From contig NZ_LYMK01000006.1 of NCBI RefSeq assembly GCF_002157355.1, forward strand, positions 141,969 to 205,968: a DNA stretch of 64,000 nucleotides, read 5' to 3'. The position numbers and the translations under genes are program-made. Each line of letters begins with the position of its first letter. Position 1 is the stretch's first letter. The notes below the pieces were generated by a model that had not been told where the DNA came from, searched no databases, and worked only from the letters and a program-made list of their open reading frames with translations. The DNA comes from Variovorax sp. JS1663. GTDB lineage: Bacteria; Pseudomonadota; Gammaproteobacteria; Burkholderiales; Burkholderiaceae_C. Positions 1 through 8,784 of the stretch are shown in pieces.

Positions 1-656
1 ACGGGCGTGCCGAAATCCGACACGTCGAGGCGGCGGCGCAGGCCTTCCGGCAGGGTGGACTTGGTGAACTCCACCACCAGGTTGCGTCCCTGCTGACGAA
101 TGTCCACCCCCACCTGATTGTTTGCGAGGTCAACGACCACGCGGCCGGTGTTGTCCGAACCAAGCCGAAAATCGACATCGCGCAGCGGCAGCATGTCGCG
201 ATTGCGGTTCTCGGAAAATGCCTGCGGCGTCGAGGCCACCAAGGCCGCGCCCGGAACGGGTTCGAGCGAAACCAGGAGCGACTTGCCCTGGATCTCGGCC
301 TTGTAGGCAGTCGCTTGCTTCAGGTTCAGAACCAGCCGGGTGCGCTCCCCTGCCTGCACCACGTTGATGGAACGCAGATTGCCCTGGTTGACGTCGATCG
401 CCGAGCGGCCGATGGCGTTGGTCACGCCAGGAAAATCAAGGGCGATGCGCGCCGGCGCCTGGATCGCGAAGCCGGTGGGCGGGGCAGCGAGCGGCTGCGT
501 GAGGTCGATCCGCACGACTTCGGCGCCAGACTGCATTGAGCTCGTGACCGATTCGATCGCGTTCTGAGCATGCGCCACCGCCAGCGCGCCACAGGCGAGC
601 AGGCCGGCACCAACCACGCGCAGCCACTGCGCGAACCTGAAATTCTTGGGTTTCAT
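1..656 (-). CDS. pilQ: Type IV pilus secretin PilQ (N-terminal part, cut by window edge)
   Basis: N-terminal ~218 residues of the outer-membrane secretin through which the type IV pilus fibre exits. The start at 656 gives a basic N-terminus followed by a hydrophobic signal peptide ending near AVAHAQ. What follows reads as AMIN-type peptidoglycan-binding repeats (VRIDLTQPLA, ALDFPGVTNAIG, then a second unit with VDFRLGSDNTGRVVVDL). Its ATG overlaps the pilP stop as ATGA, so translation is coupled. It is the last visible gene of pilMNOPQ. The secretin core itself lies outside the window. The identification rests on the AMIN-like N-terminus plus position after pilP. Confidence 0.93.
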   Translation of the reverse strand, partial: MKPKNFRFAQWLRVVGAGLLACGALAVAHAQNAIESVTSSMQSGAEVVRIDLTQPLAAPPTGFAIQAPARIALDFPGVTNAIGRSAIDVNQGNLRSINVVQAGERTRLVLNLKQATAYKAEIQGKSLLVSLEPVPGAALVASTPQAFSENRNRDMLPLRDVDFRLGSDNTGRVVVDLANNQVGVDIRQQGRNLVVEFTKSTLPEGLRRRLDVSDFGTP

Positions 657-1195
657 TTCGACCTCTCTTGCAACTGCAGCGTCGCCACGCGTTCGATCCA
701 TTCACCGGCGGCGTCCTGCACGATTTCACGCAAGGCGAGTTCGGTTTCGCTGATTCGGGTAATGCGCCCGTAGTTGAGGCCCAGATAGTTTCCGACCCGG
801 ACCTGGTAGAGCAGCTTGTCGACGGTGACCAGCGCCACGGGCTGGCCATTGCGCACCATGCTGCCCACCATGGCCATCGAATCGAGCGGGAAAGCTTCCA
901 GCGATTCCTTGCGACGGGTCAGTTCAGGCGCGATCAGGCCCGAGGTGCTGGGCTGGTTCGAATCGCGGCGCAGGGCCTGCGTGAGCTTTTGCATGTTGAA
1001 GGGCTCGAAGGCGCTGGCTTCGGTATAGGCCTGGGGCGTGAACTTCTTCGGCTCGGTGATCGGCGGCACGGTGGGCCGCACCTGCGCCTTCTGCTCGGCC
1101 ATCCAGCGCTGGAGCTCCTCCTGGTCGGAGCCCATGCAGCCGCTCAGGCCAAGGGCGACGGCGCAGATCCACAATGGGTAAAAGAACCTTCTCAT
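653..1195 (-). CDS. pilP: Type IV pilus inner-membrane lipoprotein PilP
   Basis: 180-residue lipoprotein that links the inner-membrane PilN/PilO subcomplex to the PilQ secretin. The N-terminus has a hydrophobic stretch and lipobox LSGC with Cys at residue 20. A proline-rich linker (about residues 38-60) precedes the compact beta domain, where LDSMAMVGSM, DKLLYQVRVGNYLG and the WIERVATLQL end match the family. Both ends overlap neighbours by four bases (ATGA with pilO upstream and pilQ downstream), so the whole operon is translationally coupled. Length is normal for the family. Confidence 0.95.
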   Translation of the reverse strand: MRRFFYPLWICAVALGLSGCMGSDQEELQRWMAEQKAQVRPTVPPITEPKKFTPQAYTEASAFEPFNMQKLTQALRRDSNQPSTSGLIAPELTRRKESLEAFPLDSMAMVGSMVRNGQPVALVTVDKLLYQVRVGNYLGLNYGRITRISETELALREIVQDAAGEWIERVATLQLQERSK

Positions 1196-1875
1196 TTCTT
1201 CTGCGCCGCTGCTGCAGCGCGCTTCTGCGCCGCCTGCTCTTCTTCATCCAGGTAGCGGAAGGTTCGCGCCGTGGCGTCCATGGTCAGCGCGCCATCCTTG
1301 CCCGGGGTGACCGCCAGGTTGTTCAGCGTCACGATGCGCGAGAGATTGGCGACATCCGCAACGAAGGCACCCATATCGTGATAGCGACCCGTTACCTTCA
1401 CCGCGATCGGCAGTTCGGCGTAGTAGTCCTTGACGACGACCTGGCCCGGACGGAACAGCTCGAACTGGAGGCTGCGGCCGAGCCCAGCCTGGTTGATGTC
1501 GGAGAGCAAGGCATCCATCTCGGCCTTGCTCGGCAGTTGCTTCTCGAGCAGCGTCACATACTGCTGGACCTGCTCGCGCTGCTTCTTCAGCAGCTCGAGA
1601 TTGGCGGCCTGCCCCACCTTCTTCTGGTAGTCGGCCCGGAGCGCGACCTCCTTGGCCCGCTCGGCCTCGAGCTCGTCGTTCGAATTGGTGAGCCACACGA
1701 ACCACAGGGCCACGAGAACCAGCGCCGTGACCACCGCGCACAGCGCGTAGCGCGGCACTGGCGGCCACACCGAAGGATCGTTCGGGTTCAGGCCACGGAA
1801 CTGGTCGCCGAAGCGCTGCAGAGCGGCGCTGATGTCGATGTTGGAAGCGCGTTTGGTTGCCATGATGCCGCTCAA
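1192..1875 (-). CDS. pilO: Type IV pilus alignment protein PilO
   Basis: 227-residue bitopic inner-membrane protein of the pilus alignment subcomplex; it heterodimerises with PilN. One transmembrane helix (about residues 44-64, ALCAVVTALVLVALW) is followed by a coiled coil rich in E, K and Q (about 70-115) and a ferredoxin-like domain (LGRSLQFELFRPG to the RTFRYLDEEE end). The tail is Ala/Lys-rich. The start at 1875 forms an ATGA with the pilN stop; an internal ATG four codons later (1863) is an alternative and would remove only MSGI. Confidence 0.95.
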   Translation of the reverse strand: MSGIMATKRASNIDISAALQRFGDQFRGLNPNDPSVWPPVPRYALCAVVTALVLVALWFVWLTNSNDELEAERAKEVALRADYQKKVGQAANLELLKKQREQVQQYVTLLEKQLPSKAEMDALLSDINQAGLGRSLQFELFRPGQVVVKDYYAELPIAVKVTGRYHDMGAFVADVANLSRIVTLNNLAVTPGKDGALTMDATARTFRYLDEEEQAAQKRAAAAAQKK

Positions 1876-2492
1876 CCCTTGCCCGCAGCCGATGCCGCCG
1901 CACCCGCGCCGGGTGCGGCCTTCTGCGCATCCGTGGGCCGCTTGAGCCCGATGCGCATCGTGAAGTTGGCCACCCGCCGCTGGTCGCGCGGGCTCAGACT
2001 GACGTTGCCAGCGGTGATTTCCACCAGTTCCGGCTTGACCAGCCAGGGACTGTTGTTGCCCAGATTTCGCAGCAGCTCCGACACCCGTTCGTTGGACTGC
2101 GCCTGGCCCAGCAGCGTGACTGTCTGGTTCTCCTGCTTCATGCTGGTCAGGTAGACGCCGTCGGGCAGTTGCCGCACGAGTTCATTGAGCAGATGCACCG
2201 GCATGTTGCGGTCGCCCTGGAGATCTTCTACTGCCTGCTGCCGGGCACGCAGGGCGGCGATCTCGGACTGGAGGGTGGAGATTTCCTTGATCTCGGCTTC
2301 CAGTTTCCTGATCTCGGCCTGGAGAAAGCTGTTCTTGGCCTGTTGATCGGCGATCTGGGCCTGGTACCAAAGAAAAGCTGCGCCCGCGATCAGGCAGCCC
2401 AGCACCGCCGAGGCGCCCAGTGCGGCATAGAACGTCTCTCGCCGGCGCTTGCGCGCGGCTTCCCGGTGCGGGAGCAGGTTGATCAAGATCAC
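1872..2492 (-). CDS. pilN: Type IV pilus alignment protein PilN
   Basis: Inner-membrane partner of PilO whose short cytoplasmic N-terminus docks PilM. I chose a GTG start at 2492 (206 residues): the protein then begins with the canonical PilN motif ILINLLPHRE, GTG overlaps the pilM stop as GTGA, and GGAGG lies eight bases upstream. A longer frame beginning at 2522 would lie inside pilM and add ten non-homologous residues. A transmembrane helix (about 22-42, AALGASAVLGCLIAGAAFLW) is followed by a coiled coil (about 45-85) and a periplasmic ferredoxin-like domain. Confidence 0.94.
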   Translation of the reverse strand: MILINLLPHREAARKRRRETFYAALGASAVLGCLIAGAAFLWYQAQIADQQAKNSFLQAEIRKLEAEIKEISTLQSEIAALRARQQAVEDLQGDRNMPVHLLNELVRQLPDGVYLTSMKQENQTVTLLGQAQSNERVSELLRNLGNNSPWLVKPELVEITAGNVSLSPRDQRRVANFTMRIGLKRPTDAQKAAPGAGAAASAAGKG

Positions 2493-3568
2493 TGCAGGAA
2501 CCTCCGCATCGCCAGGCCGCACGAGGTCAGGTACGAGGGCGCCTCGCGCCGGACCTTCTTTTCGCGGATGCCACTGCCAATTTCCATGCCGTCGAAAGGA
2601 TTGACCAGCGAGCAGGCAAAGGAAGTCTGCCGCGTGACGGCGCTGGTCAGCCCCGGAAGTGCGGCCGATCCGCCCGCGAGCAGCACGTAGTCGACCCGGT
2701 TGTGCGGTGTGCTGGTGAAGAAGAACTGCAACGCCCTGGCGATTTCCTGGGCGATGCTCGCCACAAAGGGCTTGAGCACGCCGGAACCGTAGTCGTCGGG
2801 GAGATCGCCACTGCGCTTCTTCGTTTCGGCCTCTTCCGCGGAAAAGCCGTACTGCCGCACGATCAATTGTGTGAGCTGAGCGCCGCCGAAGGCCTGGTCG
2901 CGGTCGTACAGCACCTCCTGGTTGCGCAACACCTGCATGCTGGTCGTGAAGGCGCCCACCTCGAACAGTGCCACCACAGCATCACGGCCCTGACCGGGAA
3001 GCTGCTCGATCAAACGCGCCGTCGCGAGCCGCGAGGCATAGGATTCGACGTCGAGAATGACGGCCTTCAGGCCCGCCGCTTCCGCCAAGCCCTGGCGGTC
3101 CTGTACTTTTTCCTTGCGCGAGGCGGCAATCAAGACTTCGACGTCACCCACCGTGTTCGCGCTCTGGCCGATGACGCAGAAGTCCAGGCTCACCTCGTCG
3201 AGCGAGAACGGGATGTACTGATTGGCCTCCGACTCCACCTGGATCTCGAGCTCCTGCTCGCTCATTCCGCCGGGCAAGACGATCTTCTTCGTGATGACGG
3301 CCGACGGCGGCAGAGCCAACGCAGCGTTCTTGGTGCGGCTGCCGCTCTTGCGCACCACGCGCCGGACCGCCTCGGCCACCTCGTCGAACTTCTCGACATT
3401 GCCGTCCGTGATCCAGCCCCGCTCCAGCGGTTCGATCGCACAACGCTCAAGAACCAGCTTGCCGCTGGCGTCACGTCCGAGTTCGACCAGCTTGACACTG
3501 GACGAGCTGACGTCCAACCCGAGCAGCGGCGCGGGTTGACGGCGAAACAGCGATCCGAGAGCAGCCAA
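2489..3568 (-). CDS. pilM: Type IV pilus actin-like ATPase PilM
   Basis: Cytoplasmic actin-fold ATPase that binds the PilN N-terminus. Visible signatures: PLLGLDVSSSSVKLVEL (phosphate-1 motif), LPPSAVITKKI, VALFEVGAFTT (phosphate-2) and DYVLLAGGSAALPGL (adenosine motif). The frame is open up to an ATG at 3643, but the extra 25 residues (MAVNVLLACTHTQ...) are unlike PilM. A TTG at 3568 gives the usual start (LAALGSLFRRQPAP) with GGGA six bases upstream, so I use it (359 residues). The start is the uncertain part; the identity is not. First gene of the pil operon, divergent from mrcA. Confidence 0.93.
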   Translation of the reverse strand: MAALGSLFRRQPAPLLGLDVSSSSVKLVELGRDASGKLVLERCAIEPLERGWITDGNVEKFDEVAEAVRRVVRKSGSRTKNAALALPPSAVITKKIVLPGGMSEQELEIQVESEANQYIPFSLDEVSLDFCVIGQSANTVGDVEVLIAASRKEKVQDRQGLAEAAGLKAVILDVESYASRLATARLIEQLPGQGRDAVVALFEVGAFTTSMQVLRNQEVLYDRDQAFGGAQLTQLIVRQYGFSAEEAETKKRSGDLPDDYGSGVLKPFVASIAQEIARALQFFFTSTPHNRVDYVLLAGGSAALPGLTSAVTRQTSFACSLVNPFDGMEIGSGIREKKVRREAPSYLTSCGLAMRRFLQ

Positions 3569-3780
3569 GTTAAATCCCGTTCCGTTTGTAACGATTAGAA
3601 ATATTTGCGTGTGGGTGCATGCTAGCAGGACGTTTACGGCCAACCAAGCGCGAGAACCTCAAGTCTTGTATCAAGCGTTGTCAAAAGGGAACGTAACAGG
3701 CCCGATTCACAACTTACGTCACGAATGCGAGTACTTGGGTTTTATGTCCTCTTCAATGCCCGTCTGGAGGGGGCGCTTTT

Positions 3781-3786
3781 TATAAT
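3781..3786 (+). promoter_or_regulatory. Probable -10 hexamer of the mrcA promoter
   Basis: A perfect TATAAT sits 24 bases before the mrcA ATG in the divergent pilM-mrcA gap. No good -35 lies at 16-18 bases, so either an extended or activator-assisted promoter is used, or it is coincidental. Confidence 0.45.
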
Positions 3787-3810
3787 TGGCGCTGACTTCA
3801 ATCTCCCTCC

Positions 3811-6222
3811 ATGCCCGAAAAAACTCGCCCCAACGGGCCCGCCAAGACTCCTCCGCCCCCGACGCGCCCCGTCTGGCTGACCTGGCTGACGCGCCTCGTG
3901 CTGTGGGGCCTCGGCCTGGCTGCGGCGGGCGCGGTGGCACTGGCGTGTATCGTGGCCGTGGCGCTGGCAGTGGCGTATCCGAACCTTCCCGACATTTCCG
4001 AACTCGCGGACTACAGGCCCAAGCTGCCGTTGCGAGTGTTTTCTTCCGAGGGCATCCTGATCGGCGAGTTCGGCGAGGAGCGCCGCAACCTCACGCCGAT
4101 CGCGACCATCCCGAAGGTGATGAAGGACGCCGTCCTGGCGGCCGAGGATGCGCGCTTCTACGATCATGGCGGCGTTGACTACAAGGGCCTGCTGCGCGCC
4201 GGGCTCGCCAACATGAACCGGGTGAAGAGCCAGGGCGCCTCCACCATCACCATGCAGGTAGCGCGGAATGTCTACCTGAGCTCCGAGAAAACGCTGACCC
4301 GCAAGATCTACGAGGTGCTGCTCACCTTCAAGCTCGAGCACCTGCTGACCAAGGACCAGATCTTCGAGATCTATCTCAACCAGATCTACCTGGGCAACCG
4401 GGCCTACGGTTTCGCGGCCGCTTCGGAAGCCTATTTCGGCAAGCCGCTCCATGACATTTCCATTGCCCAGGCGGCGATGCTGGCAGGTCTGCCGAAGGCA
4501 CCGGGCGCGAATAACCCGGTCAACAACCCATCGCGTGCCCGCGGGCGTCAGCTCTATGTGATCGACCGCATGCAAGAGGCCGGTTTCATTACGGCCGAGC
4601 AGGCCGCCGACGCGAAGAAGGAGGAACTGCACCTGCGCGACGGCGCGGACCCGACCCGGCTGCACGCCGAGTATGTGGCGGAGACCGTGCGCCAGCTGAT
4701 GTACGCCCAGTACGGCGACAGCACCTACACCCGTGGCCTGAAGGTTTACACCACGCTGGTGGCAGTCGACCAGGCGGCGGCCTACAAGGCGCTGCGCAAG
4801 GGCATCATGGACTTCGAGCGCCGCCAGATCTACCGCGGGCCCGAGAAGTTCGTCGACTTGCCGAACGACGCCAAAGAGCTGGACGAGGCAGTCGACGATG
4901 CACTGGCCGAGCACCCGGACAACGGCGACGTGATGTCGGCGGTTGTACTCAAGGCCAGCGCAAAGGAGATCAACGCCATACGCGCCAACGGCGACACCCT
5001 GCAGATCACCGGCGAAGGTCTGCGGCCCGCGCAATCGGGACTTTCTGACAAGGCTCCGCCCAATATCAAGATCCGCCGCGGCGCGGTGATCCGCGTTGTG
5101 AAGACGCCGAAGAACACCTGGGAAATCACCCAGCTGCCCGAGGTCGAGGGCGCCTTCGTGGCGCTGGATCCGCGCGACGGCGCGGTCAAGGCCATGGTCG
5201 GCGGCTTCGATTTCGACAAGAACAAGTTCAACCACGTCACGCAGGCCTGGCGGCAGCCGGGGTCGAGCTTCAAGCCCTTCATCTACTCGGCGGCCCTCGA
5301 GAAGGGCTTCACGCCGGGGACGGTGGTCAACGACGGACCACTATTCTTCGACGCCGGCACCACCGGCGGCCAACCCTGGGAGCCCAAGAACTACGACGGC
5401 AACTTCGAGGGCCCGATGTCCCTGCGCCGCGCGCTGGCCAAGTCCAAGAACATGGTGTCGATCCGCGTGCTGCAATCCATCGGGACGCGTTACGCGCAGG
5501 ACTGGATCGGCAACTTCGGCTTTGAGCGCGAGAAGCATCCTGCCTACCTGCCGATGGCACTGGGCGCCGGCGCGGTCACGCCAATGCAGATGGCCACCGC
5601 CTACTCCGTGTTCGCGAACGGCGGCTATCGCGTCAATCCCTACCTCGTGACGCGCATCACCGACCACAAGGACAAGGTGCTGGTGGAGACCCAGCCACCA
5701 TTGCTCAACGAGACCATGCGCGCGATCCCGCAGCGCAACGCCTTCATCATGGACAGCCTGCTGCAGGAAGTGGCGCGCAGCGGCACTGCCGCCAAGGCAC
5801 AGGCCACGCTGAAGCGGCCCGATCTCTATGGGAAGACCGGCACCACCAACGACTCGCTGGACGCTTGGTTCGCCGGCTTCCAGCCCACGATGGCCGCCGT
5901 GGCCTGGATGGGGTACGACACGCCGCGCAAGCTGGGCGACCGCGAGACCGGCGGCGGGCTGAGCCTGCCGATCTGGATCAGCTACATGGAAACCGCGATC
6001 AAGGGTGTGCCAGTGACGGAGCTGACCGCCACACCTCCGACCGGCGTGGTCAACGTGGGCGGCGAGTGGTATTACGACGACTACGCGCCGGGTCGCGGTG
6101 TGGCCACTCTGGGCGTCGAAGCGGGCCCGACGCCACCGGTGGAGGCGATCTCGGGCGTGCCCATCAGCCCGACGCCGCAGCCGGAAGAGCGCAGCCGCAT
6201 CCTCGACCTGTTCCGCAACTGA
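3811..6222 (+). CDS. mrcA: Penicillin-binding protein 1A (bifunctional transglycosylase/transpeptidase)
   Basis: 803-residue class A PBP that polymerises lipid II glycan strands and cross-links stem peptides at the inner membrane. A Pro-rich cytoplasmic N-terminus precedes one transmembrane helix (about 27-55). The GT51 domain has EDARFYDHGGVD with catalytic Glu near 112 and QGASTITMQVARN from 141. The transpeptidase domain has the three penicillin-binding motifs: SSFK (485-488), SKN (545-547) and KTGT (675-678). All catalytic residues are present. Divergent from the pil operon, the usual arrangement in many beta- and gammaproteobacteria. Confidence 0.97.
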   Translation: MPEKTRPNGPAKTPPPPTRPVWLTWLTRLVLWGLGLAAAGAVALACIVAVALAVAYPNLPDISELADYRPKLPLRVFSSEGILIGEFGEERRNLTPIATIPKVMKDAVLAAEDARFYDHGGVDYKGLLRAGLANMNRVKSQGASTITMQVARNVYLSSEKTLTRKIYEVLLTFKLEHLLTKDQIFEIYLNQIYLGNRAYGFAAASEAYFGKPLHDISIAQAAMLAGLPKAPGANNPVNNPSRARGRQLYVIDRMQEAGFITAEQAADAKKEELHLRDGADPTRLHAEYVAETVRQLMYAQYGDSTYTRGLKVYTTLVAVDQAAAYKALRKGIMDFERRQIYRGPEKFVDLPNDAKELDEAVDDALAEHPDNGDVMSAVVLKASAKEINAIRANGDTLQITGEGLRPAQSGLSDKAPPNIKIRRGAVIRVVKTPKNTWEITQLPEVEGAFVALDPRDGAVKAMVGGFDFDKNKFNHVTQAWRQPGSSFKPFIYSAALEKGFTPGTVVNDGPLFFDAGTTGGQPWEPKNYDGNFEGPMSLRRALAKSKNMVSIRVLQSIGTRYAQDWIGNFGFEREKHPAYLPMALGAGAVTPMQMATAYSVFANGGYRVNPYLVTRITDHKDKVLVETQPPLLNETMRAIPQRNAFIMDSLLQEVARSGTAAKAQATLKRPDLYGKTGTTNDSLDAWFAGFQPTMAAVAWMGYDTPRKLGDRETGGGLSLPIWISYMETAIKGVPVTELTATPPTGVVNVGGEWYYDDYAPGRGVATLGVEAGPTPPVEAISGVPISPTPQPEERSRILDLFRN

Positions 6223-6228
6223 CGGCCT

Positions 6229-6561
6229 TCAGACGGCGGCAAACTGCAGCGGAAGACCGGACTGCGCACTCGCCTCGCGCGAGAGCTGACCGAACAGTTC
6301 CTCCCCGCTCTTGGTGTCGACCCACGCCTGACCGTCATGCCGGTAGTGGTAGCCGCCGGAGCGAGCCGCCAGCCAGATCTCGTGCAAAGGTTTCTGCAGA
6401 TTGACGATCAGCTGGCTGCCGTTGCGGAAGCTGATGGTGATCATGCCGCCCACGCGCTGGTTGTCGATGTCGGCATCGGTCGTGTCGTTGATGCGGTCGC
6501 AGTTGCGCTCGATGGCGGCCAGCGCCGCTTCCGCGCAGTCCATGTACTCAGGGTCGGTCAT
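6229..6561 (-). CDS. cyaY: Frataxin-like iron donor CyaY
   Basis: 110-residue bacterial frataxin, an iron-binding modulator of Fe-S cluster assembly in the cytosol. The acidic first helix ([18 protein letters not shown]) and the beta-sheet core with [24 protein letters not shown]-like KPLHEIWLA and the aromatic [13 protein letters not shown] are diagnostic. An in-frame ATG at 6591 would add ten residues and overlap the divergent lptM; the 6561 start matches the family N-terminus. It converges on mrcA, with only six bases between stop codons. Confidence 0.96.
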   Translation of the reverse strand: MTDPEYMDCAEAALAAIERNCDRINDTTDADIDNQRVGGMITISFRNGSQLIVNLQKPLHEIWLAARSGGYHYRHDGQAWVDTKSGEELFGQLSREASAQSGLPLQFAAV

Positions 6562-6573
6562 TACAATTTCAGC

Positions 6574-6831
6574 ATGTCGAATGTTCGTCAAATTCTAGTG
6601 AGCGCCATTGGCCTCGTGCTCGTCGGGGTCGCGCTCGGTGGCTGTGGGCAGAAGGGTGCGCTCTATCTTCCGACCGAACCGGCCGCCAAGGACCGTGCCA
6701 CGCTTCCTGAACTGCTGCTGCCCAACTCGAACGGCAAAGACGCGGCGGCGGGTGGCACGGGTGCGACTCCCGCACAGCGCCCCGCTGATGCAAACGGCAC
6801 CTCGGCACCAAAAAGCGAAGGAACGAAGTGA
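6574..6831 (+). CDS. lptM: LPS translocon maturation lipoprotein LptM (YifL-like)
   Basis: 85-residue small outer-membrane lipoprotein. Signal peptide [24 protein letters not shown] ends in lipobox LGGC, followed immediately by the family hallmark GQKGALYLP. The rest is low-complexity (Ala/Gly/Thr/Pro-rich). In enterobacteria the family assists LptD disulfide maturation; that role is carried over by homology. It is placed directly before lysA with an overlapping stop/start (GTGA), a conserved pairing. The 5-prime end lies only 12 bases from divergent cyaY. Confidence 0.92.
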   Translation: MSNVRQILVSAIGLVLVGVALGGCGQKGALYLPTEPAAKDRATLPELLLPNSNGKDAAAGGTGATPAQRPADANGTSAPKSEGTK

Positions 6832-8114
6832 GCGACGAGACTCAACGCCTTCCTGGCCACCCACATATCGCCTACCGGGACGGCACGCTCCACGTGGAGG
6901 GTGTGGCGCTGCCAGCCCTCGCGCAGGAGCACGGCACGCCGCTGTTCGTCTACTCCAAGCAATGGATGCTGGATGCCCTGGCTGCCTACCAGCGCGGTTT
7001 CGAGGGCCGCGACGCCCTGGTCTGCTATGCGATCAAGGCCAACTCCTCGCTCGGCGTGCTGCGCGTCTTCGCCGAGGCGGGCTGCGGCTTCGACATCGTT
7101 TCCGGCGGCGAGCTCGCACGCGTGCTCGCGGCAGGCGCCGATCCGGCCAAGGTGATCTTCTCCGGCGTCGGCAAGACGCGGGCCGAGATGCGCCAGGCAC
7201 TGGCCGCGGGCATCGCCTGCTTCAACGTGGAAAGCGAGGCCGAGATCGACGTGCTGAACGCGGTCGCGCTCGAGGAAGGGTGCCGCGCTGCCATCAGCGT
7301 GCGCATCAACCCCAACGTCGACCCGAAGACCCATCCCTACATCTCCACCGGCCTCAAGGGCAACAAGTTCGGCATCGCGCACGACCGCGCCGTGGCCATC
7401 TACCAGCATGCGGCTTCGCTCGAGGGCCTGCAGGTGGTGGGCATCGACTGCCACATCGGTTCGCAGATCACCGAGGCCGCGCCCTACCTCGAGGCGCTGG
7501 AGCGCGTGCTCGACCTGGTCGAAGCCATCGAAAAGGCCGGCATCCCGCTGCATCACCTGGACTTCGGTGGCGGCCTGGGCATTGACTACAACGGTGACAC
7601 GCCGCCCGCGGCCGATGCGCTCTGGCAGCAGTTGCTGGCGCGCCTCGATGCTCGCGGTTTCGGCCGGCGGCGCCTGATCGTCGAGCCGGGCCGTTCGCTG
7701 GTCGGCAATGCGGGCCTGTGCGTGACGGAGGTGCTCTACACCAAGCCGGGCGAAGCCAAGAACTTCTGCATCGTCGATGCGGCGATGAACGACCTGCCGC
7801 GACCTGCGATGTACCAAGCCTTCCATCGGATCGTGCCATTGGCGCCACGCCAGGAAGGCCAGGCCGTGACCTACGACGTGGTCGGCCCGGTCTGCGAGAG
7901 CGGCGACTGGCTGGGCCGCGACCGCGCATTGGACGTGCAGGCCGGCGATCTGCTGGCGGTGCTCTCGGCCGGCGCCTATTCGATGGCGATGGCGAGCAAC
8001 TACAACACCCGCGGCCGCGCAGCCGAGTTGTTGGTCAGCGGCGAACGCGCCGGCCTGATCCGCCGCCGCGAGACCATCGAGGACCAACTGCGCAGCGAGC
8101 GTCTCGGCGACTGA
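6828..8114 (+). CDS. lysA: Diaminopimelate decarboxylase
   Basis: 428-residue PLP enzyme for the last step of lysine synthesis, meso-diaminopimelate to L-lysine plus CO2. The PLP lysine lies in VCYAIKANSS (about residue 67). Further fold-type III signatures are HIGSQI, LDFGGGLGI, VEPGRSLVG and the active-site VGPVCESGDWLG with its catalytic Cys. The start is GTG at 6828, overlapping the lptM stop. Length and motifs are standard. Confidence 0.97.
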   Translation: MSDETQRLPGHPHIAYRDGTLHVEGVALPALAQEHGTPLFVYSKQWMLDALAAYQRGFEGRDALVCYAIKANSSLGVLRVFAEAGCGFDIVSGGELARVLAAGADPAKVIFSGVGKTRAEMRQALAAGIACFNVESEAEIDVLNAVALEEGCRAAISVRINPNVDPKTHPYISTGLKGNKFGIAHDRAVAIYQHAASLEGLQVVGIDCHIGSQITEAAPYLEALERVLDLVEAIEKAGIPLHHLDFGGGLGIDYNGDTPPAADALWQQLLARLDARGFGRRRLIVEPGRSLVGNAGLCVTEVLYTKPGEAKNFCIVDAAMNDLPRPAMYQAFHRIVPLAPRQEGQAVTYDVVGPVCESGDWLGRDRALDVQAGDLLAVLSAGAYSMAMASNYNTRGRAAELLVSGERAGLIRRRETIEDQLRSERLGD

Positions 8115-8123
8115 TCGCCGGCC

Positions 8124-8771
8124 TCACTTGCTCATCTGCACACGCCCGGCCGGCGACGGCCGAGGCGCGCTCTTCCTGTTCCGCGCGAAATTCCAGACAC
8201 GCCATCCCAGCAGCACCGCCAGGATCGCGGCGTAGACGAACACCTCCGCGAAGTTGTTCTTGCCAGCGCGCATCCAGAAGAAGTGCAGCAGCCCCAGGCC
8301 GGCGATCAGGTAGACCAGCTTGTGCAGCGTCTGCCAGCGCTTCGCGCCCAGTGCCTTGATCGCGCGATTGAACGACGTGGCCGCCAGCGGCGTGAGCAGC
8401 ACGAAGGCGCTGAAGCCCACCAGGATGAAGGGGCGCTTGGCGATGTCCTTGGCGATCTCCGGAATGTCGAAGCCCATGTCGAACAGGCTGTAGCTCAGCA
8501 GGTGGACGACGACATAGAAGTACGCGAAGAGGCCCAGCATGCGCCGGAAGCGCGCCAGTGCATTGATCTTGAAGATCACGCGCAGCGGCGTGACCGCCAG
8601 CACGATGCAGATGAAGCGCAGGGTCCAGTCGCCCGTCGAACGGATGAGGTACTCGGCCGGATTGGCGCCGAGCCCGTCGGTGAACGCGCCATAGGCCAGC
8701 CATGCAAAGGGCAGCAGGGAAAGGATGAACACCAGTGGTTTGGCAGCCGGGTGCAGCAGCAGCTTGTTCAT
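8124..8771 (-). CDS. msrQ: MsrQ haem-binding inner-membrane subunit of methionine sulfoxide reductase
   Basis: 215-residue polytopic membrane protein of the ferric reductase-like family; it passes quinone-derived electrons to periplasmic MsrP. About five or six helices are visible. Conserved histidines sit in YVVVHLLSYSLFD, RWQTLHKLVYLIAGLGLLHFFW. The longer frame to 8846 adds 25 non-hydrophobic residues lying inside msrP; the start at 8771 (MNKLLLHPAAKPLVF) follows msrP by 13 bases and fits the family. Operon with msrP. Confidence 0.94.
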   Translation of the reverse strand: MNKLLLHPAAKPLVFILSLLPFAWLAYGAFTDGLGANPAEYLIRSTGDWTLRFICIVLAVTPLRVIFKINALARFRRMLGLFAYFYVVVHLLSYSLFDMGFDIPEIAKDIAKRPFILVGFSAFVLLTPLAATSFNRAIKALGAKRWQTLHKLVYLIAGLGLLHFFWMRAGKNNFAEVFVYAAILAVLLGWRVWNFARNRKSAPRPSPAGRVQMSK

Positions 8772-8784
8772 GGCCAGGCCCGGC

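Noticed and set aside
3679..3684. TTGACA -35 on the minus strand before pilM
   Set aside because: No acceptable -10 at 16-18 bases (the sequence there reads TGAGGT), so I did not list a promoter.
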